Shown: piece after piece, positions 51,547 to 61,219 of the stretch | Layout of the letters: each line of letters starts with the position of its first letter | Numbering within the stretch: position 1 is the first letter of the stretch | Assembly: GCF_021083305.1 (NCBI RefSeq) | Contig: NZ_JAJFAY010000001.1 | Span: 1-64,000 of the forward strand | From: Haladaptatus sp. DYF46 | Lineage (GTDB): Archaea; Halobacteriota; Halobacteria; Halobacteriales; Haladaptataceae | DNA: 64,000 nt | Reading direction: 5' to 3' | The notes under the pieces: generated by a model | Told to the model about the DNA's origin: nothing | Databases searched by the model: none | Seen by the model: only the letters and a program-made list of their open reading frames with translations | Program-made: the position numbers and the translations under genes

Positions 51547-52398
51547 TCACTCCGATTCGGCCGGGTTCGGCGCGGTTTCCATCTCCTCTTCGTCCGTGTT
51601 CCGCGTGACGTGGCCGTACTTCAGGAGCGCGACGAAGAACACCCCGCCGATCGCGTTTCCGATGGTCGCCGCGAGCATGAACCTGCCGTAGTCGAACGCC
51701 GTGATTTCGGGCGAGAGGAACAGGCCCATCAGCACCTCCACGCTTCCGGCGATGGAGTGCGGAAGGTGGGCGAGGCCGATGGCCGTCGTCACTATCCAGA
51801 TTATCAACACCTTGCTGACGGTGTCCCGCGCGGCGGTGACGAGCCACGACAGCAGTCCCATGAGCCAGCCCGCGAAGACGCCGCTCCCGACGAGGATCCA
51901 GAAATCGTGTTTGACCAGCGTCTTCGCTATTTCGGTGAACGCCGCCGCGTGCGCGATGCCGAGTTGGGGTGCTATCGTAACGGCGAACGCGGCGAAGAGC
52001 GCGCCGCCGAGGACGTTCGCCACGAAAACGACGACCCACAACCGCCCGAGCGACGTGAGGGACGCTCGCTTGTCGAGGACGGGAAGCACCGCGAGCGTCG
52101 TGTGTTCGGTGAACAGCTCCGACCGACCGAGAATCACGAAGATGAACCCGATGGAGTACATGTTCGCCATGAGCAGTTCCGTGGCCGGTTTCGGGAGGGA
52201 CCCGCTCATCAATCCGGTCATCACCGCCATGAGCAACGGCCCGAAGCCGATGTCCAACCCCGCCGAGAGCCCGGACAGAAAGAGACCGCTCGCCGGTCGC
52301 TGTAGCTCCGCGAGGCCGATGTTTATCTGCTCGACGAGGATGTTCTCGTACGACTTCAATCCGTCCGCTTGACCGTCGGAGGATGTGGAAGGGACCAT
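51547..52398 (-). CDS. Formate/nitrite transporter (FNT) family protein
   Basis: This 283-residue protein has six transmembrane helices and FNT features: GLFLSGLSAGLDIGFGPLLMAVM, YSIGFIFVILGRSELFTEHTTLAVLPVLDKRAS, HAAAFTEIAKTLVKHDFWILVGSGVFAGWLMGLLSWLV and HSIAGSVEVLMGLF. FNT channels carry formate, nitrite or hydrosulfide anions. I chose ATG 52398 (MVPSTSSDGQ); the open frame upstream reaches 52572 but is arginine-rich and unlike protein. It converges on the siderophore-binding gene with 5 nt between stops. Confidence 0.92.
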   Translation of the reverse strand: MVPSTSSDGQADGLKSYENILVEQINIGLAELQRPASGLFLSGLSAGLDIGFGPLLMAVMTGLMSGSLPKPATELLMANMYSIGFIFVILGRSELFTEHTTLAVLPVLDKRASLTSLGRLWVVVFVANVLGGALFAAFAVTIAPQLGIAHAAAFTEIAKTLVKHDFWILVGSGVFAGWLMGLLSWLVTAARDTVSKVLIIWIVTTAIGLAHLPHSIAGSVEVLMGLFLSPEITAFDYGRFMLAATIGNAIGGVFFVALLKYGHVTRNTDEEEMETAPNPAESE

Positions 52399-52611
52399 GA
52401 GATGAAGCTGTGTCCCCCGAAAGGGGTAACGGATAAAAGTGATTGTGGCCGCTCCGTGCCTACCCGTCAAACGTCGGTCTGTTTCGCCCGTTCGTCGAGC
52501 ACCGTCCATTCGAAGACCGACAGCGGGCGAACGATTTCGGTCCGTCGTCGTCACCCTATTTACCCCGGCCATTCGTAGCCGTCATCCATCGTGTCGAATC
52601 GACGACGGTCC

Positions 52612-53148
52612 ATGTCGGACGCCACCCTACCGGTCGTAACCATCGTCGTCCTCGTAATCACGGTCTTCGTGACCGCTCTGCACGCGGTCGTTCCCGGACT
52701 GCTTCCCGCACTCCGACGGAACCCGGACGCCCTTTCGATGGGCGAATGGTGGCGACTTTTCACCCCGCTGTTCGTCCAAGCCGACCCGTGGTGGGCGACG
52801 CTCTCCGTGTTCGTCGGTATCTTCGTCGTCGGCGTCGCAGTCGAGCGAACCTACGGCCACCGCGACTGGTTAGCGCTGTACTTCGGCGGCGGGGTCGTCG
52901 GAGAACTCGCCGGATACGCGTGGCAACCGCACGGGTCGGGTGCCTCGGTTGCAGGCGCGGGACTGCTCGGCGGTCTCTGCGTGTGGCTCCTGTGGCGCGG
53001 AAACTCGGTGCCGCTCGGAGTTCGTATCTGGGGACCAATCTGGCTAGCAGTCGGCGTCCTCCTCACCCTCCTGCACGACATTCACGGACCGCCGCTTCTC
53101 TTCGGAGCGTGTCTCGGCGCCGTTCTGCTGTGGCGGGACCGGAGCTGA
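52612..53148 (+). CDS. Rhomboid-like membrane protein
   Basis: This 178-residue protein has six transmembrane helices with rhomboid-like landmarks: EWWRLFTPLFVQADPWWATLSVFVGIFVVG (loop-1 type), GSGASVAGAGLLGGL (the GxS region that normally holds the catalytic Ser), and LLHDIHGPPLLFGACLGAVL (the region of the catalytic His). The serine context is GASV rather than GxSG and the His spacing is unusual, so activity is uncertain. ATG 52612 is chosen over an in-frame GTG seven codons upstream. It converges on hisD with 13 nt between stops. Confidence 0.7.
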   Translation: MSDATLPVVTIVVLVITVFVTALHAVVPGLLPALRRNPDALSMGEWWRLFTPLFVQADPWWATLSVFVGIFVVGVAVERTYGHRDWLALYFGGGVVGELAGYAWQPHGSGASVAGAGLLGGLCVWLLWRGNSVPLGVRIWGPIWLAVGVLLTLLHDIHGPPLLFGACLGAVLLWRDRS

Positions 53149-53161
53149 TTCCGACGAACTC

Positions 53162-54430
53162 TTACTCGAACCGCTTCCGGACGCTTTCGGCGTGGGCGTC
53201 CAAGCCTTCGGATTCCGCCAGCGTGGTAATCGTCTCCGCGATGGAATCGAGCGCGTCCTCGTCCAACCGCTGGACCGTGGTCGAGCGGAGGAACGAATCG
53301 ACCGACAGCCCGCCCGTGAGTTTCGCCAATCCCGTGGTCGGCAGGACGTGGTTCGTCCCGGAGGCGTAATCGCCCGCCGCGACGGGCGTGTACGGGCCGA
53401 GGAAGACGCTCCCGGCACTGTCGATGCGCGAGAGGAGGTCCTCGTCGTCCTCGGCCTGAATCGACAGGTGTTCCGCCGCGTACTCCTCGGCGAAGAGGAG
53501 GGCTTCGCTCATCGAGCGGGCGACGAGGAGGCCGCTGGCGTCGTTGTCGAGCGCCGCCCGAATCACGTCCTCGCGTTCGCGTTCGACCGCCTGCTTTTCG
53601 ATTTCCTCCGCGACGGCCTCGGCGAACTCCTCGTCGTCCGTCACCGCGACGGACGAGGCGTTCTCGTCGTGTTCCGCCTGTGCGACAACGTCGCTGGCGA
53701 CGAACGCCGGGTCGGCCGATTCGTCGGCCAGAACGAGCAGTTCACTCGGACCGGCGAGGAAGTCGATAGCCACGTCGCCCTGCACCTCGGCTTTCGCCGC
53801 CGTGACCCACTTGTTGCCGGGGCCGACGACCTTCTGCACGCGGTCTATCTGCTCGGTTCCGTAGGCCATCGCTGCGATTGCCTGTGCGCCGCCGACGCGG
53901 TACACGCGGTCCGCTCCCGCGGCGTGAATCGCGGCCAGCGTGATGTCGTTCTGCGGTTCGCCGGGCGGCGTGGCGACGGCGACCTGTTCCACGCCGGCCA
54001 CCTTCGCCGGGATGACGCCCATCAGCGCGCTGGAGGGGTACGCCGCGGTCCCACCGGGGGCGTACACCCCGATGCGCTCGATGGGACGGAATCGGCGTCC
54101 GAGTTCGCGCCCGTCGAAGTCCGCCCGCCAGTCCTCGGGCAGTTGGGCTTCGTGAAACTCGCGGATGTTCGCCGCCGCGTCCTCGATGGCCTCGCGCACC
54201 TCGTCGTCTATCTCCTCGTAGGCGCGCTCGGCGTCGTCCGTGATGTCGATGTTGCCCACTTCCACGCCGTCGAATTCGCGGCAGAAATTCCGGACCGCGA
54301 CGTCTCCTTCCTCTCGAACTCGGTCGATGATGTCCCGCACGTCGCTCCGCACGCCCTCGATTCCGGCATCGCGGTCGAACAGCGCCCGCCGCTCGTCCGG
54401 CCCGAGGTCGGCTATCGGCTTCGGATTCAT
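53162..54430 (-). CDS. hisD: Histidinol dehydrogenase
   Basis: This 422-residue protein has ERIGVYAPGGTAAYPSSALMGVIPAKVAGV, KVVGPGNKWVTAAKAEVQGDVAIDFLAGPSELLVLAD, the catalytic Glu/His pair in QAEHDENASSVAV, and AAEHLSIQ. It catalyses the last two oxidation steps of histidine synthesis with NAD and zinc. ATG 54430 is chosen; the open frame upstream is not conserved. No other his gene is in this window. Confidence 0.96.
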   Translation of the reverse strand: MNPKPIADLGPDERRALFDRDAGIEGVRSDVRDIIDRVREEGDVAVRNFCREFDGVEVGNIDITDDAERAYEEIDDEVREAIEDAAANIREFHEAQLPEDWRADFDGRELGRRFRPIERIGVYAPGGTAAYPSSALMGVIPAKVAGVEQVAVATPPGEPQNDITLAAIHAAGADRVYRVGGAQAIAAMAYGTEQIDRVQKVVGPGNKWVTAAKAEVQGDVAIDFLAGPSELLVLADESADPAFVASDVVAQAEHDENASSVAVTDDEEFAEAVAEEIEKQAVEREREDVIRAALDNDASGLLVARSMSEALLFAEEYAAEHLSIQAEDDEDLLSRIDSAGSVFLGPYTPVAAGDYASGTNHVLPTTGLAKLTGGLSVDSFLRSTTVQRLDEDALDSIAETITTLAESEGLDAHAESVRKRFE

Positions 54431-54524
54431 GCTCGGAGTTTCGAAGCGCGCGGAAAAACACGTTGCGCTCTCGGCCGATGTTCCTCCGGTGGAAAACGAG
54501 GTCCGCGGACATCCCGTTCGGCTA

Positions 54525-54962
54525 TCAGGTACGCACGCTCTTCGCCACTTCTCGGATGCCGACCCCGAAGGCGAACGCTCCCACTCCGACAACGGTGGCA
54601 CCGGCGGCGAAATAGACGAAGAGCAGCGTTGGCGGTGAGTCGGTGACGAACGCGTTCGCGCTCACGAGGATGGCGGCCGCGAGTCCGTAGCCGAGCGCGA
54701 TTGCGAGCGTGATCGACACGCTGACGACGAGGCCGTCGTTGCAATACGCGTTGCCTATCGCACCGGCGAGCGCCACCGCGCCGATTCCGTAGAGAAGCGC
54801 CGCTCGGACCGATTCCGCGTACCAATCGAACGCGAAACCGGCGACTGCGAAGAGACAGAGGACTACTGCAATCCCGAAGCAGACGATTCCAGCGAGCGTG
54901 AGGAACCGCCGGGATACGTGCCGACTTCGACCGAAGAGCAACGGCTTCGAGGGAACTGTCAT
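54525..54962 (-). CDS. Four-helix membrane protein, unknown function
   Basis: This 145-residue protein has about four transmembrane helices (FLTLAGIVCFGIAVVLCLFAVAGFAF, ALLYGIGAVALAGAIG, VSVSITLAIALGYGLAAAI, LLFVYFAAGATVVGVGAFAFG). I chose ATG 54962; a longer GTG start at 55058 would add 32 unhelpful residues. It has no recognised family. It lies between hisD and the decayed esterase end, on the same strand. Confidence 0.6.
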   Translation of the reverse strand: MTVPSKPLLFGRSRHVSRRFLTLAGIVCFGIAVVLCLFAVAGFAFDWYAESVRAALLYGIGAVALAGAIGNAYCNDGLVVSVSITLAIALGYGLAAAILVSANAFVTDSPPTLLFVYFAAGATVVGVGAFAFGVGIREVAKSVRT

Positions 54963-55067
54963 CGTAGACACGTCGATTTCGGACGAAATAGGTTTTGTGT
55001 CGGCCGATTTCCCTGGTAGAGAACCGAACCCGACGAACGACGACAGTTGTGCCGTCACCGCTCCTCG

Positions 55068-55414
55068 TCAACACGAACTGACGGCTTCGTAGTAGCCCTC
55101 GGAAGTTTCCTTCAGCGTGCTGGTGTAGGCCGGGAAGTCGAGGTAGTCCTCCGACGGACGGCGTAGTACACCCGTCGAGGTGTCCCGATAGGCGCGGCCT
55201 GCGTCCGCGTGTTCGTACGTATAGGCCGGGCCACAGTCGCCGGAAAAGCCGGTCCCGAGCGTGACGGACACGGAATCGGTTCCCGTCTCTCCGTCGCGCC
55301 GTCGTTGGTGCCGGTTAGCGTGGCCGTATACGTGCCGGACGACGCGTAATCGTGGGTTACGGTCGCGCCGATGGACTCAGGAGCGTGCGCCACTTCAGGT
55401 TCCTGCTCACTCAT
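55068..55414 (-). pseudogene. Decayed C-terminal part of the PHB-depolymerase-like gene
   Basis: Directly after the esterase stop codon, another frame (from ATG 55414) encodes ATVTHDYASSGTYTATLTGT, the end of a PKD domain. A one-base shift near 55280 leads into DSVSVTLGTGFSGDCGPAYT, then EHADAGRAYRD and LKETSEGYYEAVSSC, which resembles the C-terminal end of secreted PHB depolymerases (ETSxGYY..C). So the gene once had a C-terminal extension that is now cut off by a stop and a frameshift, with part of the PKD domain deleted. Confidence 0.65.
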
Positions 55415-56399
55415 CCCTCGTATGGCCTGAGACGAACTCCCAGATGATCCGGCTGGCGTCCGGACCTCCCGGCGCGGTGAACTCGCCGCCCGAAGCGCCG
55501 CCGGACCACGCGTGGTCCATGCCGTCCACCTGCCAGTACTCGACGAGCGAGTCTCCGGACTCGTCGTGATATTCGGCGACGGAGTAGTCCAAACTCGGTC
55601 CCTGTCCGGTGTACGTGCTGTCTGCGGTCGTGTCCACGTCGCCGTCGTTCGCCCCGTCGACCGCGAGGTCGTTGGTCTGAATCGCCTGTATCGTCGCCTG
55701 TTCGCCGTTTATCGGATAGACGGTGGTGTCGCTGGTGCCGTGGAAGACGATGGTCGGCAGTTCGCTCGTGATGCCGTAGGATTCCATCGTGTCATAGGCG
55801 TCGATACCCTTGTCGGAGGGGTCCGGACCGCCGTAGGTCATGGCCGCCGTCCCGCCCGTCGCGGTGTCCGCAGCGTCGTACTCCAAGCCGGAGTGAATCC
55901 CGCCCGCCGCGTAGATGTCGGCGTACTCGGCGAGGAGGTTCGGAACCATCGCCGTGCCCGCCGAAAGACCGGCGACGTAGACGCGTTCGGGGTCGCAGTT
56001 CTCGGCGTCGATGGTCGTTTCCGTCATTCCGGCGATGACGGCCGCCTCGCCGTAGCCCCGGGTCGTGTTCGCGTCGTAAAACCAGTTCCAGCACCGGGCC
56101 GCGTTCCGCGCGTCGTACTGGTCGGGATAGATGACGACGAACCCTTCTCGGTCGGCCACGTCGTTCATCCGCGTTTCCCGCCGGAACTGATCCGCGATCT
56201 GTGAACAGCCGTGGAGCATCACCACGAGCGGGGGATTCGACCCCGCCGAGTCCGGAACGTACTTCCAGTAGTCGAAGCCGTCGTAGTAGTGGTTCGTGTA
56301 GCTACCCGCCGCCGCCGCAGTTCCCGCGCTTCCCAGTACGCCCGCCGTCGCGAGCGTTCCACCCGCGGAGCGCAGGAGCGTTCGCCTGTCGAGCTTCAT
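55407..56399 (-). CDS. Tat-secreted PHB depolymerase-type esterase (truncated form)
   Basis: This 330-residue protein has a Tat signal (MKLDRRTLLRSAGGTLATAG), then an alpha/beta-hydrolase domain: PLVVMLHGCSQIADQFRRET, a catalytic Ser in YVAGLSAGTAMV, Asp/Glu around the region after FHGTSDTTVYPIN, and His in VDGMDHAWSGG. These match the family that includes extracellular poly(3-hydroxybutyrate) depolymerases and feruloyl esterases. The catalytic domain looks intact. The substrate-binding C-terminal part has decayed into the adjoining fragment (55068-55414), so binding to solid polymer may be lost. Confidence 0.85.
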   Translation of the reverse strand: MKLDRRTLLRSAGGTLATAGVLGSAGTAAAAGSYTNHYYDGFDYWKYVPDSAGSNPPLVVMLHGCSQIADQFRRETRMNDVADREGFVVIYPDQYDARNAARCWNWFYDANTTRGYGEAAVIAGMTETTIDAENCDPERVYVAGLSAGTAMVPNLLAEYADIYAAGGIHSGLEYDAADTATGGTAAMTYGGPDPSDKGIDAYDTMESYGITSELPTIVFHGTSDTTVYPINGEQATIQAIQTNDLAVDGANDGDVDTTADSTYTGQGPSLDYSVAEYHDESGDSLVEYWQVDGMDHAWSGGASGGEFTAPGGPDASRIIWEFVSGHTRDE

Positions 56400-56477
56400 G
56401 CTATGACGTGACGTACCAATTCGTCCGAATAAGATCTAATACTGGGTTAATATGTAAATATTACAGAAGAGGGGAAA

Positions 56478-57668
<1,191 letters not shown>

Positions 57669-57894
57669 AGTCGTAGTAATAATTGAATGATAAATAAATA
57701 CATACTCTAGTTTCGTAATTCCATCTCCATTTCGAAGGTCATATTCCGCGGTACCGCACGAGCAGCGGGCCGCGATTCGAACCATAGTCCCCGGAAACGG
57801 CCCGTAGGAATAAACCCGACCCGGCCCGTATATTCACGCGGATTCGGGCGAAAATCGGCGGTCGAAGCCGACCACACGCCCGCGGATTTCAGCC

Positions 57895-58245
57895 ATGAAA
57901 CTGAACCACACGAACCTCACGGTGGCGGACGTCGAGGCGACGGCGGACTTCCTACAGGAGTATTTCGAGTTGGAAAAGCGGGGTGGAGGCCCGGCCATCA
58001 CGATTCTCTCGGACGAAATCGGGACCGTCCTGACCCTGATGCAGGGGCGGGAAGGGGAGGAAATCGAGTATCCGAGCAGTTTCCACATCGGTTTCTTCGT
58101 CGATAGCGAGTCGTCCGTGGACGAGAAGCACCGACAGTTGAAGGAGGACGGCTACGACGTGACGGACGTGAAAACCCGCCACAATACCTACGATTTCTAC
58201 GTCGAAGCGCCGGGCGGGTTTTCCATCGAGTTCGGGGCGAGATAA
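57895..58245 (+). CDS. VOC (glyoxalase/bleomycin-resistance) superfamily protein
   Basis: This 116-residue protein is a single VOC module: MKLNHTNLTVADVEATADFLQEYFELEKRGGGP, then SSFHIGFFVDSESSVDEKHRQLKEDGYDV and YVEAPGGFSIEFG. Metal ligands would be His5, His near the centre and the C-terminal Glu. Members bind or transform many small molecules, so the function is open. It converges on the lipoprotein gene. Confidence 0.85.
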   Translation: MKLNHTNLTVADVEATADFLQEYFELEKRGGGPAITILSDEIGTVLTLMQGREGEEIEYPSSFHIGFFVDSESSVDEKHRQLKEDGYDVTDVKTRHNTYDFYVEAPGGFSIEFGAR

Positions 58246-58272
58246 CCCCCGCAGTCGGCCTTAGGAGGTGAA

Positions 58273-58779
58273 TTAGGAGGTGAACTTCGAGCAGAATTTG
58301 CGGGTGAAAGTCGCGTCGATACGGTTCTCTCGAACGACGAAAACCGCGATTCCCGAGTTGTTTCGTTCGCCTTTCCACCGTAGCCGCGCTTCGAGGTTTT
58401 CCGTGGCGACGGTGATCGTCGGGCGCTCCCCGTCTTCGATTATGTCCTCGGAAAGCCACCGGTCTTCGGCAAGGATCGATATCTCTCTCCGAGAGTCGTC
58501 GATCGTTAGTGTCACTTCGATATCCGACTGCACGCCGTTGCCGATCTCGATATCCACCGAACTGTCGGGGTCGAACCACGGCTTCGGAGCGCCATCGGAA
58601 TCGGGCACCGTCTGGCAATTTTTCCGTCGGTTCCGTTCTTTCCCATCGGTACTATACGGGGTGGGCGTCGGCGATCGTTTCCGCTCACCGGAGGGCCGAC
58701 TCACACATCCCGCACCGGTTCCCGTGACGACTCCGCAAATCGCCCCGAGTACTGACCTCCGTCCGACCGATCCATCCAT
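58273..58779 (-). CDS. Secreted lipoprotein, unknown function
   Basis: This 168-residue protein has a Tat-like lipoprotein signal (GRRSVLGAICGVVTGTGAGC, lipobox Cys at about residue 25). A polar Thr/Pro linker and a beta-rich domain follow (SVDIEIGNGVQSDIEVTLTID, ITVATENLEARLRW). I do not recognise the domain; it may be an immunoglobulin-like sandwich. It is anchored outside the membrane by inference. Confidence 0.65.
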   Translation of the reverse strand: MDGSVGRRSVLGAICGVVTGTGAGCVSRPSGERKRSPTPTPYSTDGKERNRRKNCQTVPDSDGAPKPWFDPDSSVDIEIGNGVQSDIEVTLTIDDSRREISILAEDRWLSEDIIEDGERPTITVATENLEARLRWKGERNNSGIAVFVVRENRIDATFTRKFCSKFTS

Positions 58780-59090
58780 TGTTCGGTTATTTCATTTCGT
58801 CTATATAAGTGCGAGGGGTCATCAAAGAAGAGATTTTACTCAACTCTCGCCTGAGAGTCGAAATCCCTCCCTCGATTCCGGCGTGGTGGAAGATGGCAAC
58901 GGAGCGTTTCGGGATTATCGCAAGAGACGATTCCTCTTTTCCGTCCTCGACGGTCAGAGCGGCTCCGATTGACTGATAGAAATGCGCGCGGAACACTACC
59001 GGGGAAGAATCTACTCGTAAAACGGAAGCGACCGGTCCGGGTAATATTTCGGTAGCAAACGTTATCCAGTAGAAGATTCTACCGATAACT
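58780..59090. other. Intergenic stretch before vapBC
   Basis: This holds the lipoprotein promoter (a TATATAAG box near 58803) and the vapBC promoter (GGTAATATTTCGG at about 59038-59050). A long minus-strand frame crosses it, but its codon pattern is poor. I see nothing else. Confidence 0.4.
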
Positions 59091-59366
59091 ATGGCAACGT
59101 CGGTGAAGATGGACGACGACACTAAATCCCGTCTCGAACGATTACAGGCCGAAATTCGGCTGAAAACGGGGAACAAAGTGACTCAGCAGGAGATATTAGC
59201 ACGACTCGTCGAGAATGCCATCGAATCGAAATGGGATCTCGTAGATTCGTTCCGAGAAGAACGCGTTCCCGTCTCCCAAGCCGAGCGAGAGACGTTTCAC
59301 GGGGGAATGGTCTCGTCCGACGTCACCACATCCGAAGAAGACATCGACGACGTGCTGTACGGATGA
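59091..59366 (+). CDS. vapB: VapB-type antitoxin (ribbon-helix-helix)
   Basis: This 91-residue protein starts MATSVKMDDDTKSRLERLQAEIRLKTGNKVTQQEILARLVENAIES, a ribbon-helix-helix DNA-binding domain. An acidic tail (VSSDVTTSEEDIDDVLYG) would wrap the toxin. Its stop overlaps the ATG of the PIN toxin by four bases. The pair forms a type II toxin-antitoxin module, autoregulated through the RHH domain. It is next to a HicBA module. Confidence 0.85.
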   Translation: MATSVKMDDDTKSRLERLQAEIRLKTGNKVTQQEILARLVENAIESKWDLVDSFREERVPVSQAERETFHGGMVSSDVTTSEEDIDDVLYG

Positions 59367-59791
59367 GCGTCTTCGTTGACACCGGCGTCCTCTTTGCGCA
59401 TCACGATACGGACGCAGAGCGCCACGAGCAAGCTGTTGCTGCGTTCGACGAACTGCTGGACGGTGCGTATGGACAACCGTACACCAGCGACTACGTACTG
59501 GACGAGACGGTGACACTCACGAGAGTTCGAACGGACTCGTTCGAAGCCGCGGACACCGTTGCCAGTCGGATTCTCGGTGAGGACCCGTTCCCAAATGTTC
59601 TGGAACTGATTCACGTCGAACCTGACGAAGTGAGAGCTTCACTGAAGACGTTTCGCAGATACAATGACCAAAACCTCAGTTTCACGGACGCGACCAGTAT
59701 TTGTCTGTGTGAGTCTCGCGGCATCGATGCGGTGTTGAGCTTCGACGACGACTTCGATGGCCTCATCGAACGCGTCGCACCGAATCCCTGA
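59363..59791 (+). CDS. vapC: VapC-type PIN-domain toxin
   Basis: This 142-residue PIN domain has the acidic catalytic residues in MSVFVDTGVLFAHHD (Asp6), YTSDYVLDETVTL, the Asp in LSFTDATSICLCESRG and the final VLSFDDDFDGL. VapC toxins cleave RNA, often tRNA or rRNA, when freed from VapB. The ATG overlaps the vapB stop, so the genes are coupled. The module looks intact. Confidence 0.9.
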   Translation: MSVFVDTGVLFAHHDTDAERHEQAVAAFDELLDGAYGQPYTSDYVLDETVTLTRVRTDSFEAADTVASRILGEDPFPNVLELIHVEPDEVRASLKTFRRYNDQNLSFTDATSICLCESRGIDAVLSFDDDFDGLIERVAPNP

Positions 59792-59833
59792 GTGAACTGT
59801 CAGTGAGGATGTACCCCTGCAACACTGCCGGGC

Positions 59834-59850
59834 GAGTTTCTACTAGTAGG
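59834..59850. repeat. Direct repeat left of the HicBA remnant
   Basis: GAGTTTCTACTAGTAGG occurs here and again at 60615-60631, 781 bp away, bracketing hicBA. Similarity extends about 12 bp to the left and weakly to the right. The repeat contains the palindrome CTACTAGTAG. It may mark the edges of the module's insertion or be a shared promoter/terminator relic. Confidence 0.5.
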
Positions 59851-59948
59851 CTTGATGAAGGTGAACTCCACAGAATTGTCGGATGAAATCTGAAGGGTTA
59901 CGGGATGCGGTCTTTTCGAATGCATGTGGCGATATGTCTGCTTTCCGA

Positions 59949-60198
59949 TTACGAGTTTCGGTTGATCCATGCACAGAACGCATCGAAATCGTTCGAACCC
60001 GCACTGTCGGCGATTTCGCGGAGCGTTCCCGTTCGGAGTTCGTCGTGTAACGGAACGGTAACACGTCGTCGATCGTCTTCATTCGTCGGATGTTCGTAAT
60101 ACAACTGTGCGTGGTCTCCGGTCGTTCGTCGCCACTCGAATCCACCGGCATAACCAGTACTTCACTATTTCTTGACCCGAAAACGTCCGTCTTTCCAT
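59949..60198 (-). pseudogene. hicA: hicA toxin gene with a +1 frameshift
   Basis: The minus strand starts ATG 60198 with MERRTFSGQEIVKYW, typical HicA opening, then shifts frame. The next frame reads GFEWRRTTGDHAQLYYEHPT, VTVPLHDELRTGTLREIADS and FDAFCAWINRNS to TAA at 59949-59951. The total is 250 nt, one base too many for an intact gene. The conserved double-stranded-RNA-binding-fold motif and the catalytic His (GDHAQLYY) are present but out of frame with the start. It lies four bases after the hicB stop. Confidence 0.8.
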
Positions 60199-60201
60199 CG
60201 A

Positions 60202-60471
60202 TTATTCGAGTTCTTCCGGTGGTTCTTGCTCACCGGTCGTATTGTCGGCTGGGTCGATGCCCATCTCACGGAGCTCTTCTTCGGTTGGTTTCCTCCCAAT
60301 CTCGTCGTTGTGGAGGGCAACCGCTTCGTCGAGGTTTTCCAGTGCATTCCTTCGGGACTCCCCCTGTGTCGTCACCCCTGTCTCGATATCCTTGGCAATC
60401 CACGAATCACCTTCGCGCCATAGTCGAATCTCGTCACTATGACTTCCCCCGTCTCTGCTCGAACTAGCCAT
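60202..60471 (-). CDS. hicB: HicB-type antitoxin
   Basis: This 89-residue protein has IRLWREGDSWIAKDIETGVTTQGESRRNALENLDEAVALHNDEIGR, then PTEEELREMGIDPADNTTG, the usual haloarchaeal HicB (partial RNase-H fold plus tail). It would bind HicA toxin and its own promoter. Its stop lies three bases before the hicA ATG, so they form one operon. Since hicA is frameshifted, HicB now seems orphaned. ATG 60471 is preferred; an upstream ATG at 60501 is possible. Confidence 0.85.
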   Translation of the reverse strand: MASSSRDGGSHSDEIRLWREGDSWIAKDIETGVTTQGESRRNALENLDEAVALHNDEIGRKPTEEELREMGIDPADNTTGEQEPPEELE

Positions 60472-61219
60472 TCTACCGATAAATAGCGGAGCACGTCGCA
60501 TAAACGTTCGGCCAGTGGACGATGGACACGTGTCCAATTAGGTCCGCGAACGATTCGAGATCGACTGCGTACCTGTCACTACGGAGTAAATGTACATTGG
60601 GAGCACTACCGTCCGAGTTTCTACTAGTAGGTTCGGTGGAAGTAAAATCGGCACGCGTTCGACGGCCGAGCGGTCCGAAGGACCTGGTGGGTTGCCGATT
60701 CACTCGCGCGAACGGACGTGAGCGAGGAGTGCTTTTGGTCGAGCTTTTGCAAGCGAGCGTAGCGAGCGCTGTAAAAGGTCGATGTACGCCCGGAACACTA
60801 ACATCCAGCCTCATCCCTTGGCGGCGTGCCGTGTCGGCTGGCAAACCCTCGTGCCGGGCGAGCGATAGAATCGCCAACTTTTGACGGCTGAACCGTCGAA
60901 GCGGGTCGCGTCAGTAACCGCGACCGACTTCCGAACCAGCGGTCCCTGGCTCACGGTGGTGATTTTGGAGTTCACCAACTCGTACTGTCGCACACCCGGG
61001 TTCTCCGCTCGGTCATCGCTCCCGAAGTGGGAGTACTACGGCGGGGACTAAGGTGCGCACGAAACAGTAGACGGACGGCGGATAAGGGCCTTCCGGGTTC
61101 GAGGGGAGTGGTAGGAGGACGAAACGAAGCGCAAACGAGAGAAGTAGGAAACGAGAGAGGAACCGAGGAGACGAAAAGAGAAGAAAGAAGCGAGAAGACG
61201 AAAAGACAGGGATGAACGG
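60472..61219. other. Gene-poor stretch with the right repeat, a hairpin and a polypurine tract
   Basis: This holds the second copy of the 17-bp repeat (60615-60631). A hairpin-like element lies near 60749-60784 (CTTTTGCAAGCG ... CGCTGTAAAAG). A purine-rich plus-strand tract (about 61098-61210) lies just after the 3' end of the reductase gene. Minus-strand frames at 60811-60993 may be remnants of a transposase, but I recognise none. No gene is supported. Confidence 0.4.

Noticed and set aside
58787-59176. Minus-strand frame of 129 codons in the gap before vapBC
   Set aside because: It overlaps the vapB start, has mixed codon use and no recognisable domain; the gap holds promoters for both neighbours.
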